From: an uncultured Amylibacter sp. | GTDB taxonomy: Bacteria; Pseudomonadota; Alphaproteobacteria; Rhodobacterales; Rhodobacteraceae | Length of the DNA: 64,000 bases | Direction of reading: 5' to 3' | NCBI GenBank assembly: GCA_947497475.1 | Contig: CANMGS010000001.1 | Location: forward strand, 558,001 to 622,000 | In this document: positions 17,719 through 26,579 of the stretch, piece after piece | How positions within the stretch are numbered: the stretch's first letter is position 1 | Layout: each line of letters begins with the position of its first letter | Position numbers and translations under genes: made by a program | Notes under the pieces: generated by a model | What the model saw: only the letters and a program-made list of their open reading frames with translations | Database searches by the model: none | Told to the model about the DNA's origin: nothing

Positions 17719-18642
17719 ATGTCAGCGACGCAACATCATACCCCTAAAACGTTTAAGAATTTCATCGAATTCTTACCTATGCTTTTGACAACAACCGTTG
17801 CACGCATATTGCCATATAAGTTGCGAAATCGTTTCTTTGCAAAAACTGGTGGGTTTATAATCAGTAAAGTTCCAAGTCTTCGCAAACGTGTTCTTGATGG
17901 TTTAAATCGTGTTTACCCAGACATGAATGATGATGAAAAAATAGAGCTTTGCAAAAGCATTGGTCAACAAGTTGGGCGGTCTTGGTCTGAAATCCTATTC
18001 AATGCAACTTACAAAAACCAACTTCCTCTTTTTCAAGCAAAAGAGCCAAATGCTGGACTCGCAATTTTAAAAGATGCTCAAGAAAAAGGGAAAGGCGTTA
18101 TTTTATTTTCAGGTCATTTTGGGCAGTTCGATGCCGTGCGCCACTACTTGAAATCCAAAGGGATGGAAACTGGAGCTGTTTACCGTGAAAATAACAATCC
18201 ATGGTACGATCCATATTTCCTTCACGGTTTAGAAGAAGCAGGGAAACCTATTATGGGGCGAGATGCATCTGGTCGCATGAAGATGGTAAAACATCTGCGT
18301 AAAGGTGGTTTTTTGGCCATGTTAGTTGATCAAAAATTCCAAGGCGGCGATTTGATCCCCTTTTTAGGGCACAACGCATTAACCAGTACAGTCCCTGCTC
18401 AATTAGCCCTACGTTATAATTTACCATTAATTCCTGCATTTGGCATCAGAGCTAAAAATGGTTTTAATATTGATATAGAATTTGGCGACCCTATTGAACA
18501 CTCTGATGCCATCACTATGACACGCCAAATGAATGATTGTCTTAGTGCAAAAATTCTAGAGCACCCCGATCAATGGTATTGGTTGCATCAACGCTGGAAA
18601 GATATCGACCTATATCATCCAGAGCATATTGATTCTAAATAA
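17719..18642 (+). CDS. LpxL/HtrB-like lysophospholipid acyltransferase
   Basis: A 307-residue acyltransferase of the lipid A lauroyl/myristoyl transferase superfamily. The catalytic H-x4-D motif is SGHFGQFD (about residue 133), followed by AVYRENNNPW and a later LVDQKFQGG block typical of the family. Likely acts at the inner leaflet of the inner membrane. The N-terminus is only moderately hydrophobic. Its substrate (lipid A or another lipid) cannot be decided here. The coding sequence is somewhat more AT-rich than its neighbours. Confidence 0.85.
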   Translation: MSATQHHTPKTFKNFIEFLPMLLTTTVARILPYKLRNRFFAKTGGFIISKVPSLRKRVLDGLNRVYPDMNDDEKIELCKSIGQQVGRSWSEILFNATYKNQLPLFQAKEPNAGLAILKDAQEKGKGVILFSGHFGQFDAVRHYLKSKGMETGAVYRENNNPWYDPYFLHGLEEAGKPIMGRDASGRMKMVKHLRKGGFLAMLVDQKFQGGDLIPFLGHNALTSTVPAQLALRYNLPLIPAFGIRAKNGFNIDIEFGDPIEHSDAITMTRQMNDCLSAKILEHPDQWYWLHQRWKDIDLYHPEHIDSK

Positions 18643-18859
18643 TTCCAGAATTTGACGATAAGTTCGGCAAGGTCGTTATCGCAGAAATTAGACAATCCAA
18701 ACGTAAGACGTCAATTGTTTCCATGCACAAAACAATGATGTGTATTTGTATCGAAACCGACACAACCATCCCGCCTCACTAGCTGTAAAAACATCAACAG
18801 CTTTGACACAGGTTAAATAATGGTTAACCATGGCCTCGTAATTAGTTTGAGGGGTTATC

Positions 18860-19219
18860 ATGAAAAATTTCCTAAGCATCGCTGCTTTCGCTGCTGTAAT
18901 AGCAACTACAAGCGCTGCATCCGCACAAAACATACCAGCACGAAACTCTGATCACACTGGTCCAGGTCACCAAGTGACTGACTATCCTTACATCGAGGGC
19001 GGCAGCTACGTTTCACCTTATGCAAATGGAAATAACGTTGGCGAATGGTCCCGCGGTAAAGACGCTGACAGCCAATGTTATCATGGCAATTATGGTTACA
19101 ACGGCCAAACATCAAATTACGACCATTCCGAATGTGTTGTTGTATATGATGCACAAACATATGTACGCCTCTTAAAAGGCAGTGGCGCTGCAGGTGGCAC
19201 ACAATATTTCGGCAACTAA
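18860..19219 (+). CDS. Small secreted protein of unknown function
   Basis: A 119-residue protein with a clear Sec signal peptide (MKNFLSIAAFAAVIATTSAASAQN, cleavage probably after ASA). The mature part is rich in glycine, tyrosine and asparagine (GGSYVSPYANGNNVGEW, HGNYGYNGQTSNYDH) with two cysteines that could form one disulfide. No family recognised. Good ribosome binding site region (TTTGAGGGGTTATC). A very strong terminator follows, so it is monocistronic. Confidence 0.75.
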   Translation: MKNFLSIAAFAAVIATTSAASAQNIPARNSDHTGPGHQVTDYPYIEGGSYVSPYANGNNVGEWSRGKDADSQCYHGNYGYNGQTSNYDHSECVVVYDAQTYVRLLKGSGAAGGTQYFGN

Positions 19220-19237
19220 TTAAGTTATAAACTCTCC

Positions 19238-19273
19238 AAAAAAAGCCTTGCATACAATCTATGCAAGGCTTTT
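19238..19273 (+). terminator. Strong intrinsic terminator
   Basis: AAAAAAGCCTTGCATA-CAATC-TATGCAAGGCTTTTTT is a perfect stem of at least 14 bp with A and T flanks; it ends the small secreted protein gene and insulates the riboswitch downstream. Confidence 0.95.
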
Positions 19274-19311
19274 TTGGTTTGCACATTCATCAGATTAAAG
19301 TTACTCAACTC

Positions 19312-19480
19312 TTGTCGGTTTCCATATGGAAATAATAGGGAATTCGCACATGGTTTACCCCATGCAACCGAAACTGCCCCCGCAACTGTAGACGGCAAGC
19401 AAGCGTCAATAAATCCACTGTGCCAAAGCATGGGAAGGATGATGCCAGCCAAGACCCGTCAGTCAGGAGACCTGCCGACC
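19312..19480 (+). promoter_or_regulatory. Cobalamin (AdoCbl) riboswitch aptamer
   Basis: The conserved parts are all present in order: GTCGG at the 5' side of P1, ACTGCCCCCGCAACTGTAGACGGC, CCACTGTGCC, GGGAAGG, and the B12 box AGTCAGGAGACCTGCC followed by CCGAC closing P1. This is a textbook cobalamin riboswitch. A GGCGGGGT...ACCCTGTCGCC hairpin (about 19497-19532) after it may be part of the expression platform. It precedes the BtuFCD-like importer operon and should reduce its expression when cobalamin is plentiful. Confidence 0.96.
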
Positions 19481-19663
19481 AAATGAAACCCAACCTGGCG
19501 GGGTGCCTAGGGAACGGAGATACCCTGTCGCCAAACAGCCAAGGGTCGTTCGTTATCCAGTGTGCCCTGTCTTGCTCTGATTAAAGAGGCAGATCGTTAT
19601 ACCCGCTATTTTCAACTTACCAATTAGCATCTCACATCAACATAAGTTTTAAGATTGCATATA

Positions 19664-19681
19664 GTTATGTTATAACATAAC
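19664..19681. promoter_or_regulatory. 18-bp perfect palindrome, Zur-box-like
   Basis: GTTATGTTATAACATAAC is a perfect 18-bp palindrome 45 bases upstream of the importer's first gene and downstream of the riboswitch. Its layout resembles the alphaproteobacterial Zur (zinc uptake regulator) box as I remember it, GTAATGTAATAACATTAC. It overlaps AT-rich sequence suitable for a promoter. A Fur-superfamily repressor site is the best guess; identity is inference. Confidence 0.6.
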
Positions 19682-19726
19682 AATCATTGAAATACATAAA
19701 GACAACGTCATAAACCGGAGAACAAC

Positions 19727-20737
19727 ATGAAATATTCCCTCATTGTGCTTCCAGCATTACTTCTCAACATTGGCAGCGCACTGGCAGACCAAACCAGTTA
19801 CCCGCTTACAATTGAAAACTGTGGGCGTAATTTGACTTTTGAAACTCAGCCAGAACGCGTTGTAAGTATCGGACAAGCGTCTACTGAAATGCTATATGAA
19901 CTTGGGCTTTATAAAAATGTGGCAGGCACAGCTGTTTGGTTCAATGAAGTTCATGCTAAATATAAAGAAATGAACGACCAAGTTGAGCGCATGAATGACA
20001 ATGCGCCAAGTTTTGAAAGCGTTTTGGCAAAGAAACCGCAATTGGTCAGCTCTCAGTATGAATGGTACGTCGGGGCAGAAGGCAGTGTTGGAACGCACGA
20101 ACAATTCGAAACACTTGGGATTCAATCCTACACACTTCCTTCAGATTGCATCGGTAAAGATAACTCCACTGGTGGTGATGGTACGCGCACAGAAAGCTTT
20201 AGCATGGAAAGCATTTACAAAGGGATCGACCAACTCAGCACGATCTTCAATGTAAAAGACGCAGGACAAACAACAATTACCAGCCTACAAGGTCGTCACG
20301 AAAAAGCTGTTAAACGTGCAAAGAATTTGGGCGTTAAAGATTTATCAGCTGTGGTTTGGTTCTCTAGCCCTGATCAGCAGGCAGATGCATATGTTGCTGG
20401 GCAAAAAGGCGTTCCTGGTTTCATGTTAAAAGAGCTTGGTATCCGCAATGTAATTGAAACAGACGAGGAATGGCCAATCGTTGGTTGGGAAACCATCTCT
20501 AAAGCCAATCCAGACGTGATCATTCTGGCCCGTATGGACAGACGCCGCCGTCCGATGGATGATTACAAGCTAAAATTAGAATTTCTAAAAAGTGATCCCG
20601 TAACATCTCAATTGGATGCTGTTGTAAACAACCGTATCATAATCGTTGACGCCCATGCGATCCAACCTTCTGTGCGTATTACAACAGGTTTGGAAACCAT
20701 CGCAGGAGAATTGGAAAAGTTTAATCTTACGCAATGA
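19727..20737 (+). CDS. Periplasmic corrinoid/metal-chelate-binding protein of ABC importer
   Basis: A 336-residue solute-binding protein with signal peptide (MKYSLIVLPALLLNIGSALA) and a TroA/BtuF-like two-lobe fold: ERVVSIGQASTEMLYELGLYKNVAGTA begins lobe 1, and ETISKANPDVIILAR and NNRIIIVDAHAIQPSVR lie in lobe 2. It should deliver its ligand to the permease encoded next, with which it overlaps by 4 bases. The upstream cobalamin riboswitch points to cobalamin or a precursor as ligand, but the sequence is also close to siderophore-binding relatives. Confidence 0.88.
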   Translation: MKYSLIVLPALLLNIGSALADQTSYPLTIENCGRNLTFETQPERVVSIGQASTEMLYELGLYKNVAGTAVWFNEVHAKYKEMNDQVERMNDNAPSFESVLAKKPQLVSSQYEWYVGAEGSVGTHEQFETLGIQSYTLPSDCIGKDNSTGGDGTRTESFSMESIYKGIDQLSTIFNVKDAGQTTITSLQGRHEKAVKRAKNLGVKDLSAVVWFSSPDQQADAYVAGQKGVPGFMLKELGIRNVIETDEEWPIVGWETISKANPDVIILARMDRRRRPMDDYKLKLEFLKSDPVTSQLDAVVNNRIIIVDAHAIQPSVRITTGLETIAGELEKFNLTQ

Positions 20738-21789
20738 CAATCGCCTCGGAAACACCTTCAGTTGAGCTCAAGAAGCTCAACTGGTCACGCTTATATTGGC
20801 CGCTTTTAGGAGCCGCTGCAATTCTTGCAGCGGTTCTTGCAGGCTTGGTCATTGGCGAAACAAATATCCCTGTAACGGACGCTTATAAAACATTGGCGAA
20901 TAAGCTTTTGTCAGCGGGATACGAAATCGACTTAATTGATCAAGGCATCTTGTGGGAATACCGCTTACCCCGTGCGATTGTTGCTGCCTCATGTGGTGCT
21001 GCACTCGCGGTTTCTGGTGTTGTCTTACAAGCTTTACTGCGCAACTCATTAGCAGATCCATATATTTTAGGACTATCCGCAGGTGCATCAACCGGTGCTG
21101 TGCTTGTGTCGATTGCCGGGGTTGGTGCAGGTGCAATTTCAATGTCCACAGGCGCATTTGGCGGTGCATTACTGGCCTTCATAATCGTAGCAGGGCTGGC
21201 CAAACTTGCAGGTGGCAAAGCTGGCGCTGCACAATTTGTTCTTGCGGGCATCGCAGGCTCACAACTATTTAATGCTTTAACCTCATTCATCATCGCTAAA
21301 TCAGCCAGTGCAGATCAGGCCCGCGGCATAATGTTTTGGCTACTGGGAAACCTGTCAGGTGTACGTTGGTTTGACGTTGTAACCGCAGCGCCGATCGCAA
21401 TCTTAGGTGTGTTCATTGTATTCCTACATGCACGATCATTAGATGCTTTTACATTTGGCAAAGACGCCGCTGCTTCCGTTGGCGTTGCGGTGCAACGCGT
21501 ACAAATCACATTAATCAGTATAACCGCTTTATTGACCGCTATTATGGTATCCATTGTCGGATCCATCGGTTTTGTTGGGTTGGTCATTCCCCATGCCGCG
21601 CGTTATCTTGTCGGCGTACGTCACAAAGCTCTTATTCCAGCATCTGCAGCAATTGGCGCTGTCTTCCTTGTCCTCGCAGATATTACCGCACGCATCATTA
21701 TTCCAGGACAAGTTTTACCAATTGGCGTTGTCACCGCTTTGATTGGTGCGCCTGCATTTGCAATCATCTTAATTCGGGGTCAAAGATGA
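20734..21789 (+). CDS. FecCD/BtuC family ABC transporter permease
   Basis: A 351-residue inner-membrane permease with about ten hydrophobic segments and the family hallmarks RLPRAIVAASCGAALAVSGVVLQALLRNSLADPYILGLSAGASTGAV and the late GFVGLVIPHAARYLVGVRHKALIPASA, which contains the coupling helix to the ATPase. Overlaps both flanking genes by 4 bases, so the operon is binding protein, permease, ATPase. Type II importer architecture. Confidence 0.95.
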   Translation: MTIASETPSVELKKLNWSRLYWPLLGAAAILAAVLAGLVIGETNIPVTDAYKTLANKLLSAGYEIDLIDQGILWEYRLPRAIVAASCGAALAVSGVVLQALLRNSLADPYILGLSAGASTGAVLVSIAGVGAGAISMSTGAFGGALLAFIIVAGLAKLAGGKAGAAQFVLAGIAGSQLFNALTSFIIAKSASADQARGIMFWLLGNLSGVRWFDVVTAAPIAILGVFIVFLHARSLDAFTFGKDAAASVGVAVQRVQITLISITALLTAIMVSIVGSIGFVGLVIPHAARYLVGVRHKALIPASAAIGAVFLVLADITARIIIPGQVLPIGVVTALIGAPAFAIILIRGQR

Positions 21790-22559
21790 AATTAGAGGCC
21801 CATAATTTAACATGGTCTGCACGCCAGTCACCAATTGTATCGGATGTTTCTATATCCATCGAATCTGGCGAAATGTTCGGTCTTATAGGTCCCAATGGCT
21901 CTGGTAAATCCACACTAATGCGTATGCTTGCAGGATTAAGCAAACCCAAAGAAGGTGTCGTTACAATCGATGGCACCCCTTTAAAACAAATGTCCCGCAG
22001 ACAGATTGCACAAAAACTGGCGTTTGTAGAACAACAGGCCGAAACCGATGAACTTATAAAGGTGCGTGATGCCGTAGAACTCGGACGGACATGTTGGCTT
22101 TCAGCATTATCACCATGGTCTGAACAAGATGATCTGATCGTAAACTCTGCACTAGAAAATGTAGACATGAACCACATGATCGATCGCAATTGGCACACCC
22201 TTTCAGGTGGGGAACGTCAACGCGTACATATCGCGCGCGCATTAGCACAAGAACCCAGCATTCTGTTATTAGACGAGCCGACCAACCACCTTGATATTTC
22301 TTATCAAGTTGCAATCTTGGATTTGGTAACAAAATTAGACACGACAACTATCGTTGCCCTGCATGATCTAAACCAAGCGTTTAAATGTGATCGTATTGGT
22401 GTCATGCAAGCTGGTAAAATGATCGCTGTTGGCACCCCAGAAGAAATATTAAAACCTACATTCCTCGAAGACATATTTGGCGTATGCGTTCACACCTTAC
22501 AGGACCCTGAAAATGGCAGTACAGTTCTGTCTTTCCATAGCGTTAAGGATAGAACTTAA
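21786..22559 (+). CDS. ABC transporter ATP-binding protein (BtuD/FepC-like)
   Basis: A 257-residue ATPase powering the importer: Walker A GPNGSGKST (about 38-46), Q-loop FVEQQ, signature LSGGERQRVHIARAL, Walker B ILLLDEPTNHLD and switch histidine ALHDLNQ. It completes the riboswitch-controlled three-gene operon. No TonB-dependent outer-membrane receptor gene lies nearby. A hairpin terminator follows. Confidence 0.95.
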   Translation: MKLEAHNLTWSARQSPIVSDVSISIESGEMFGLIGPNGSGKSTLMRMLAGLSKPKEGVVTIDGTPLKQMSRRQIAQKLAFVEQQAETDELIKVRDAVELGRTCWLSALSPWSEQDDLIVNSALENVDMNHMIDRNWHTLSGGERQRVHIARALAQEPSILLLDEPTNHLDISYQVAILDLVTKLDTTTIVALHDLNQAFKCDRIGVMQAGKMIAVGTPEEILKPTFLEDIFGVCVHTLQDPENGSTVLSFHSVKDRT

Positions 22560-22572
22560 AACACAAAATAAA

Positions 22573-22598
22573 ACCCCGTCACTTCTCAGCAACGGGGT
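22573..22598. terminator. Terminator between importer operon and atp operon
   Basis: ACCCCGT-12 nt-ACGGGGT hairpin between convergent genes. On the minus strand it is followed by TTTATTTTG, a good U-tract for ending the atp operon; on the plus strand the tract (CATAAATTTT) is weaker. Confidence 0.8.
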
Positions 22599-22623
22599 CA
22601 TAAATTTTCAAAGCTAAAAACGT

Positions 22624-23184
22624 TTAGTGAAGTTTTTCACCTACATCTTTAATCGCAGCATCGATCAAGCCGCCTGCATCTTTTGCAGACATCTTAGAAG
22701 CAATCACACCGCCAGCAACTGTTGTTGCAACAGATACGGCCGTATCGCGTACTTCTTTCACAGCAGACGCTTCTGCAGATGCAATTTGATCTTCTGCGGC
22801 TTGCAGGCGACGTGCAATCGTATCTTTCAAATCGATCTTAGCTTGCTCAGCAGCAGCTTGTGCCTCTGTCTTTGCATTCGCAACGATCTTGTCAGCTTGT
22901 TCTTGCACTTCTTGTTGCTTACGTTCGTAGGATGCCAAAACGGCTTGAGCTTCGTCACGCAATGTACGTGCTTCTTCCAAATCCGCTTTGATACCTTCTG
23001 CGCGCTCATCCAACATGCCACCAACTTTGCCAGGAACCTTAAGGTATACCAACAAACCGATGAACAATAGGAATGCAATCAACACAACAAAGTCAGTATT
23101 GTTCAAGCTAAAGAAAGGGCCACTTGCAGCCAACGCTGGTGCAGATGTCAAAGCCAATACAGCTGAAGTTGTAAAAGTTTTCAT
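22624..23184 (-). CDS. atpF: ATP synthase F0 subunit b
   Basis: Peripheral stalk subunit of 186 residues: N-terminal signal-like hydrophobic leader, a membrane segment ([17 protein letters not shown]), then a long charged helical coiled coil ([35 protein letters not shown]). Last gene of the F0 operon, 4 bases after atpF'. It pairs with b' to link a-subunit and F1. Confidence 0.95.
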   Translation of the reverse strand: MKTFTTSAVLALTSAPALAASGPFFSLNNTDFVVLIAFLLFIGLLVYLKVPGKVGGMLDERAEGIKADLEEARTLRDEAQAVLASYERKQQEVQEQADKIVANAKTEAQAAAEQAKIDLKDTIARRLQAAEDQIASAEASAVKEVRDTAVSVATTVAGGVIASKMSAKDAGGLIDAAIKDVGEKLH

Positions 23185-23188
23185 GATC

Positions 23189-23725
23189 TTACCCTTTCAA
23201 CTGTGCTTTAACAGCAGCTTTAACAGCTTTCGCATCCGCCGCACCCGGCATCACTGCATCAACAATTGCTGACGCTGTATCGGTTGCAACAACCTCAACA
23301 GATGCCAAAGCATTGTCTTTGATTTCTTTGATCTTTGCTTCGCCTTCAGCAGCTTTTGCAGCAATCTCTGCATCTGCTTTTGCAATCGCTTTATCCAAAT
23401 CTTTTTGGATGTCCGCTTTTGTCTCAGCAACGATACTAGATGCCTCTAGACGCGCATCAGCCAAAGCTTTGTTATATGCAGCTTCTGCATCAACAGCTTT
23501 TGCTTTCAACGCTTCAGCTTTTTCCAGATCACGTTGGATTGTGTCACTACGATCCGCCAAAACGCTTGCAATGCGAGGCAAGGCAATACGGCTTAGAACG
23601 ATGTAGATTACAACCAGTGTAACCACCAACCAGAAAATCTGGTTTGGAAAAGTTGAAAAGTCTAACTGCGGCATACCAGGTGCCGAAGCAGCTTCATGAC
23701 CTGCGCTATGAGTAGTGTCAGCCAT
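23189..23725 (-). CDS. atpF': ATP synthase F0 subunit b'
   Basis: A 178-residue second peripheral-stalk subunit, as found in photosynthetic and other alphaproteobacteria. N-terminal soluble tail ([23 protein letters not shown]), one membrane segment ([14 protein letters not shown]), then a long amphipathic helix rich in alanine, lysine and glutamate. ATG at 23725 is preferred to the track start 17 codons upstream because of its ribosome binding site (GAGAGTAAA) and family N-terminus. Sits between atpE and atpF. Confidence 0.93.
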   Translation of the reverse strand: MADTTHSAGHEAASAPGMPQLDFSTFPNQIFWLVVTLVVIYIVLSRIALPRIASVLADRSDTIQRDLEKAEALKAKAVDAEAAYNKALADARLEASSIVAETKADIQKDLDKAIAKADAEIAAKAAEGEAKIKEIKDNALASVEVVATDTASAIVDAVMPGAADAKAVKAAVKAQLKG

Positions 23726-23817
23726 TTTACTCTCCAATGGGAAAACGAGTGGGGCAGAATGCCCAACACTCGCCAATCATATACTTAACCTAAAAAGGTT
23801 AAGCTCTCAAACGTTGC

Positions 23818-24054
23818 TTAAACAGCAAACATTAGTAGCAATGCTACTAGGAATGAGAAGATACCCAAAGCTTCAGCAAACGCGATGCCGATGAACAATG
23901 TAGCTGTTTGCGCGCCAGCTGCTGCTGGGTTGCGAAGTGCACCTGACAGGAAGTTACCTGCAACTGTACCCACACCGATACCTGCGCCACCCATACCAAT
24001 ACAAGCCAAGCCTGCACCGATGAATTGACCCATTTCTGCGATATTACCTTCCAT
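23818..24054 (-). CDS. atpE: ATP synthase F0 subunit c
   Basis: A 78-residue hairpin of two membrane helices forming the rotor ring. The glycine-rich first helix is [15 protein letters not shown] and the proton-carrying glutamate is in [11 protein letters not shown] of the second helix. The absence of the extra Na+-binding glutamine/serine pattern points to proton coupling. Second gene after atpB in the operon, with good ribosome binding site (AAAAGGAGAAATCGTC). Confidence 0.97.
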   Translation of the reverse strand: MEGNIAEMGQFIGAGLACIGMGGAGIGVGTVAGNFLSGALRNPAAAGAQTATLFIGIAFAEALGIFSFLVALLLMFAV

Positions 24055-24101
24055 GACGATTTCTCCTTTTGATGGAATAGATATATTAGTTGCTCAAACG
24101 A

Positions 24102-24851
24102 TTAGTGGCTCGGATGCAAAGCATCGTTCAGATACACACACGTTAGAATAGTGAAGACATACGCCTGAATAGCGGCCACTAGGACCTCAAGACCGTAAAC
24201 GGCTGTGATCGCAAAGATCGGTGCGATAGCACCCAAACCCAGCGCGCCTGCGAAACCCGCAAACACTTTGATCACCGCGTGGCCAGCCATAACATTACCC
24301 GCAAGACGGATAGAGTGGCTAACAGGACGTACGAAATAAGAGATAAGTTCGATCACAGCCAAAATCGGACGCAATGCCAATGGCGCTGATGAAACCCAGA
24401 ACAATCCCAAGAATTTGAAGCCATTCAATGCGAAGCCAAGGATTGTCACTGTAAAGAAAACAGCAAATGCTAGTGTGGCTGTAACCGCAATGTGGGATGT
24501 TGTTGTGAATGATGTTGGAATCAAGCCAAGGAAGTTGGCAACCAAAACAAACATAAACAATGTAAAGATATATGGAAAGAATTTCAGGCCTTGTTTGCCT
24601 GTGATGTCTTCAACCATTTTGTAGATAAAGCCGTACATACTTTCAGCAATTGACTGACTGCGTGAAGGAACGATCGCACGACCGCGTGTACCAAAAACCA
24701 ACAATGCAACGATAGCCAGAACAGTAAAGCCCATCCACAATGTTACGTTTGTTGGCGTATAAAAATGGATAGGACCATCACCAAACAAAGAATGTATTTG
24801 GAACTGATCCATTGGATGGATGTTAAAGCCGCTTGTTGCTTCGTCTGCCAC
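24102..24851 (-). CDS. atpB: ATP synthase F0 subunit a
   Basis: A 249-residue integral membrane stator channel subunit with five to six hydrophobic helices. The essential arginine lies in [12 protein letters not shown], and the final helices ([40 protein letters not shown]) are characteristic. Located between atpI and atpE on the minus strand. Confidence 0.97.
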   Translation of the reverse strand: MADEATSGFNIHPMDQFQIHSLFGDGPIHFYTPTNVTLWMGFTVLAIVALLVFGTRGRAIVPSRSQSIAESMYGFIYKMVEDITGKQGLKFFPYIFTLFMFVLVANFLGLIPTSFTTTSHIAVTATLAFAVFFTVTILGFALNGFKFLGLFWVSSAPLALRPILAVIELISYFVRPVSHSIRLAGNVMAGHAVIKVFAGFAGALGLGAIAPIFAITAVYGLEVLVAAIQAYVFTILTCVYLNDALHPSH

Positions 24852-24912
24852 GTGTCTTTTCCTTCATCTTGGGTGGTCACTCCACCCGATCTATCTTGTC
24901 CCCGCTATCAGC

Positions 24913-25227
24913 TTATTCAGCATCCAGCTTCGAATTCTTTTTCTGAACCTCTTCTGCCGTCCGCATCATCGTACGCACACCAGCAACAAAGCCCAATATT
25001 GTGAATATAATCATGAACCACGGCAAAGTGCCCGCCAGCGTATCAATCCCATATCCGATCCCGAACCCCAGCAGCAATCCTGCCACCAATTCGGTCACCA
25101 TCCGCCAGCCATGCTGGGCTTGTGAGATATGGCTTTCTTCGCGCGCTTCAGGTTCTTGCCCCTTCTTCGCAGCTGCCAGCCGTTTCTCTAATGCATCTAA
25201 ACGCTCGGGATCAGGGCCATCAGTCAT
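24913..25227 (-). CDS. atpI: ATP synthase accessory protein AtpI
   Basis: A 104-residue small membrane protein with two membrane helices (MVTELVAGLLLGFGIGYGIDTL and WFMIIFTILGFVAGVRTMM) and charged tails. AtpI family members help c-ring assembly or Mg2+ supply. First gene of the F0 operon atpI-B-E-F'-F; the F1 genes are elsewhere, as is usual in alphaproteobacteria. The promoter should lie in 25228-25300. Confidence 0.92.
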   Translation of the reverse strand: MTDGPDPERLDALEKRLAAAKKGQEPEAREESHISQAQHGWRMVTELVAGLLLGFGIGYGIDTLAGTLPWFMIIFTILGFVAGVRTMMRTAEEVQKKNSKLDAE

Positions 25228-25512
25228 TTTTCAGCCCCTCCTTAATCACGCCAAAAGACACACCTTGGACAGTTGCGCGGAAAATAGGGTTAAGGGGGCT
25301 CAGAGTCAACGCGTTTGTCCCAGTTGGGACATTTCGTAAACTACTGTTTTTATGTGATTTTACCGACCTGCGACAGGTTTATCGCTAACGACAGACCACC
25401 GTATGCCGCCTTTCATGCATGAATCCATTCATTCAACCATTTGGTTGAAAATAAACTTGAACAAGTTAATCAGACCAATAAAACTCATCTTAATTACATC
25501 AGAGATATTTAA

Positions 25513-26451
25513 ATGAAAACTATAGCATTAGACCAAAACAAATGGATCGAACTTAGAGAAGCTATGCTTTATCCAAATGACAACATAGAAGTTTACGAAG
25601 TTTTAGAATACCTAATTCAAAGTGCTCAAAAAGGTAAGATACAGATCCCACTCCACTACAGTAATATTTATGAAACGTATAAGATATACGATACAGAAAG
25701 GCGCGAACCTTTATCATATATTCAGAGTGTTTTAAGCCAAGGAACCGTTTTCGTAGGTAGGAATATTCAACGTAAAATTGAAGTTCAAACATTGTTAAGA
25801 GATGCCTTCAACCTGCCTAAGGTTAACTCAAACGTAGACACTTTTACCTCTAAATTATTTTGGGAATCTGTAGGAACCAGAGAACTGTTAGGAGCTGAGT
25901 TTCTTACCGATAAAATTGTCTCCCTCACTCAAGAGAACCCTCAACTTGCTTTATTCACATATCTTAATGAGCCTGATGTTGAATTTCGCAACGCTGCCAT
26001 CCGAAAATATAGCAATGGTATTTCAGAACTTCTTAAGGATATTGAAAAACGGCGGCAATTTTACAAAGATCAATCGCTTTCGATGCGTCGAAGAATTTTA
26101 GGTGTTCATATCTGGATGGAAAACCAAGATCACTTTTGGGAAGAAGTTGATAGGCTTGGAATCTCGACTGAGCAATTTAAAAATTCTAACGATAGCTTAA
26201 AACGTGACCTTATAAGAAAAGTTCCAAGTTTAAACATAGAGCGAGAACTAACCCTCAAGTTAGAATCTGAAGACATAATATTGGTTGAAAATGATACTCG
26301 GGATATGATGTTTTTTTGTTCCACAATCCCAATATGCGATATTATTGTAGCGGAACGCCCATTCACTGAAAGAGCAAAGCAGGCAAACTTAGGAAAAGAA
26401 TATAAAACCGAATTGTTGACCAATTTAGGCGAATTATTACACGTAATTTAA
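25513..26451 (+). CDS. Orphan protein with PIN-nuclease-like end motifs
   Basis: A 312-residue soluble protein, visibly more AT-rich than its surroundings and flanked by an atp operon promoter and a GC-rich structured element, so probably acquired. The N-terminus MKTIALDQNKWIEL carries an acidic residue (D7) after a beta strand, SNIYET gives E54, and the C-terminus LVENDTRDMMFFCSTIPICDIIVAERPF gives D261/D264 and D276 followed by KEYKTELLTNLGELL. This order of acids resembles PIN-like RNases, which act as toxins or defence effectors. The long helical insert in the middle is unassigned. Function is inference; no antitoxin gene is next to it. Confidence 0.6.
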   Translation: MKTIALDQNKWIELREAMLYPNDNIEVYEVLEYLIQSAQKGKIQIPLHYSNIYETYKIYDTERREPLSYIQSVLSQGTVFVGRNIQRKIEVQTLLRDAFNLPKVNSNVDTFTSKLFWESVGTRELLGAEFLTDKIVSLTQENPQLALFTYLNEPDVEFRNAAIRKYSNGISELLKDIEKRRQFYKDQSLSMRRRILGVHIWMENQDHFWEEVDRLGISTEQFKNSNDSLKRDLIRKVPSLNIERELTLKLESEDIILVENDTRDMMFFCSTIPICDIIVAERPFTERAKQANLGKEYKTELLTNLGELLHVI

Positions 26452-26475
26452 ACAACCACATACGCTAAAGTTACT

Positions 26476-26546
26476 GGCCCGCTTGCGGGCCGCGCCCGAT
26501 CCTCCCCCACGGGAGGGCGCACTGCGCCCACCCTAATCTCGGGCGC
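26476..26546. other. GC-rich multi-hairpin element
   Basis: Hairpin GGCCCGC-TT-GCGGGCC is followed at once by an 8-bp closing stem GCGCCCGA (26492-26499) with TCGGGCGC (26539-26546) that encloses two further hairpins, CCTCCC/GGGAGG and GGCGC/GCGCC. Together they form a branched structure in an otherwise AT-rich region, 25 bases after the PIN-like gene and 34 bases before the cfa stop. It could be a terminator, a dispersed repeat (REP-like) or the mark of an inserted element. Confidence 0.6.
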
Positions 26547-26579
26547 TACGTTGCATTTCTTCTAAATGGTTCGACAAAC

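Noticed and set aside
26476-26546. Classification of the GC-rich element as an insertion sequence end
   Set aside because: No transposase gene or second terminal repeat is present nearby.
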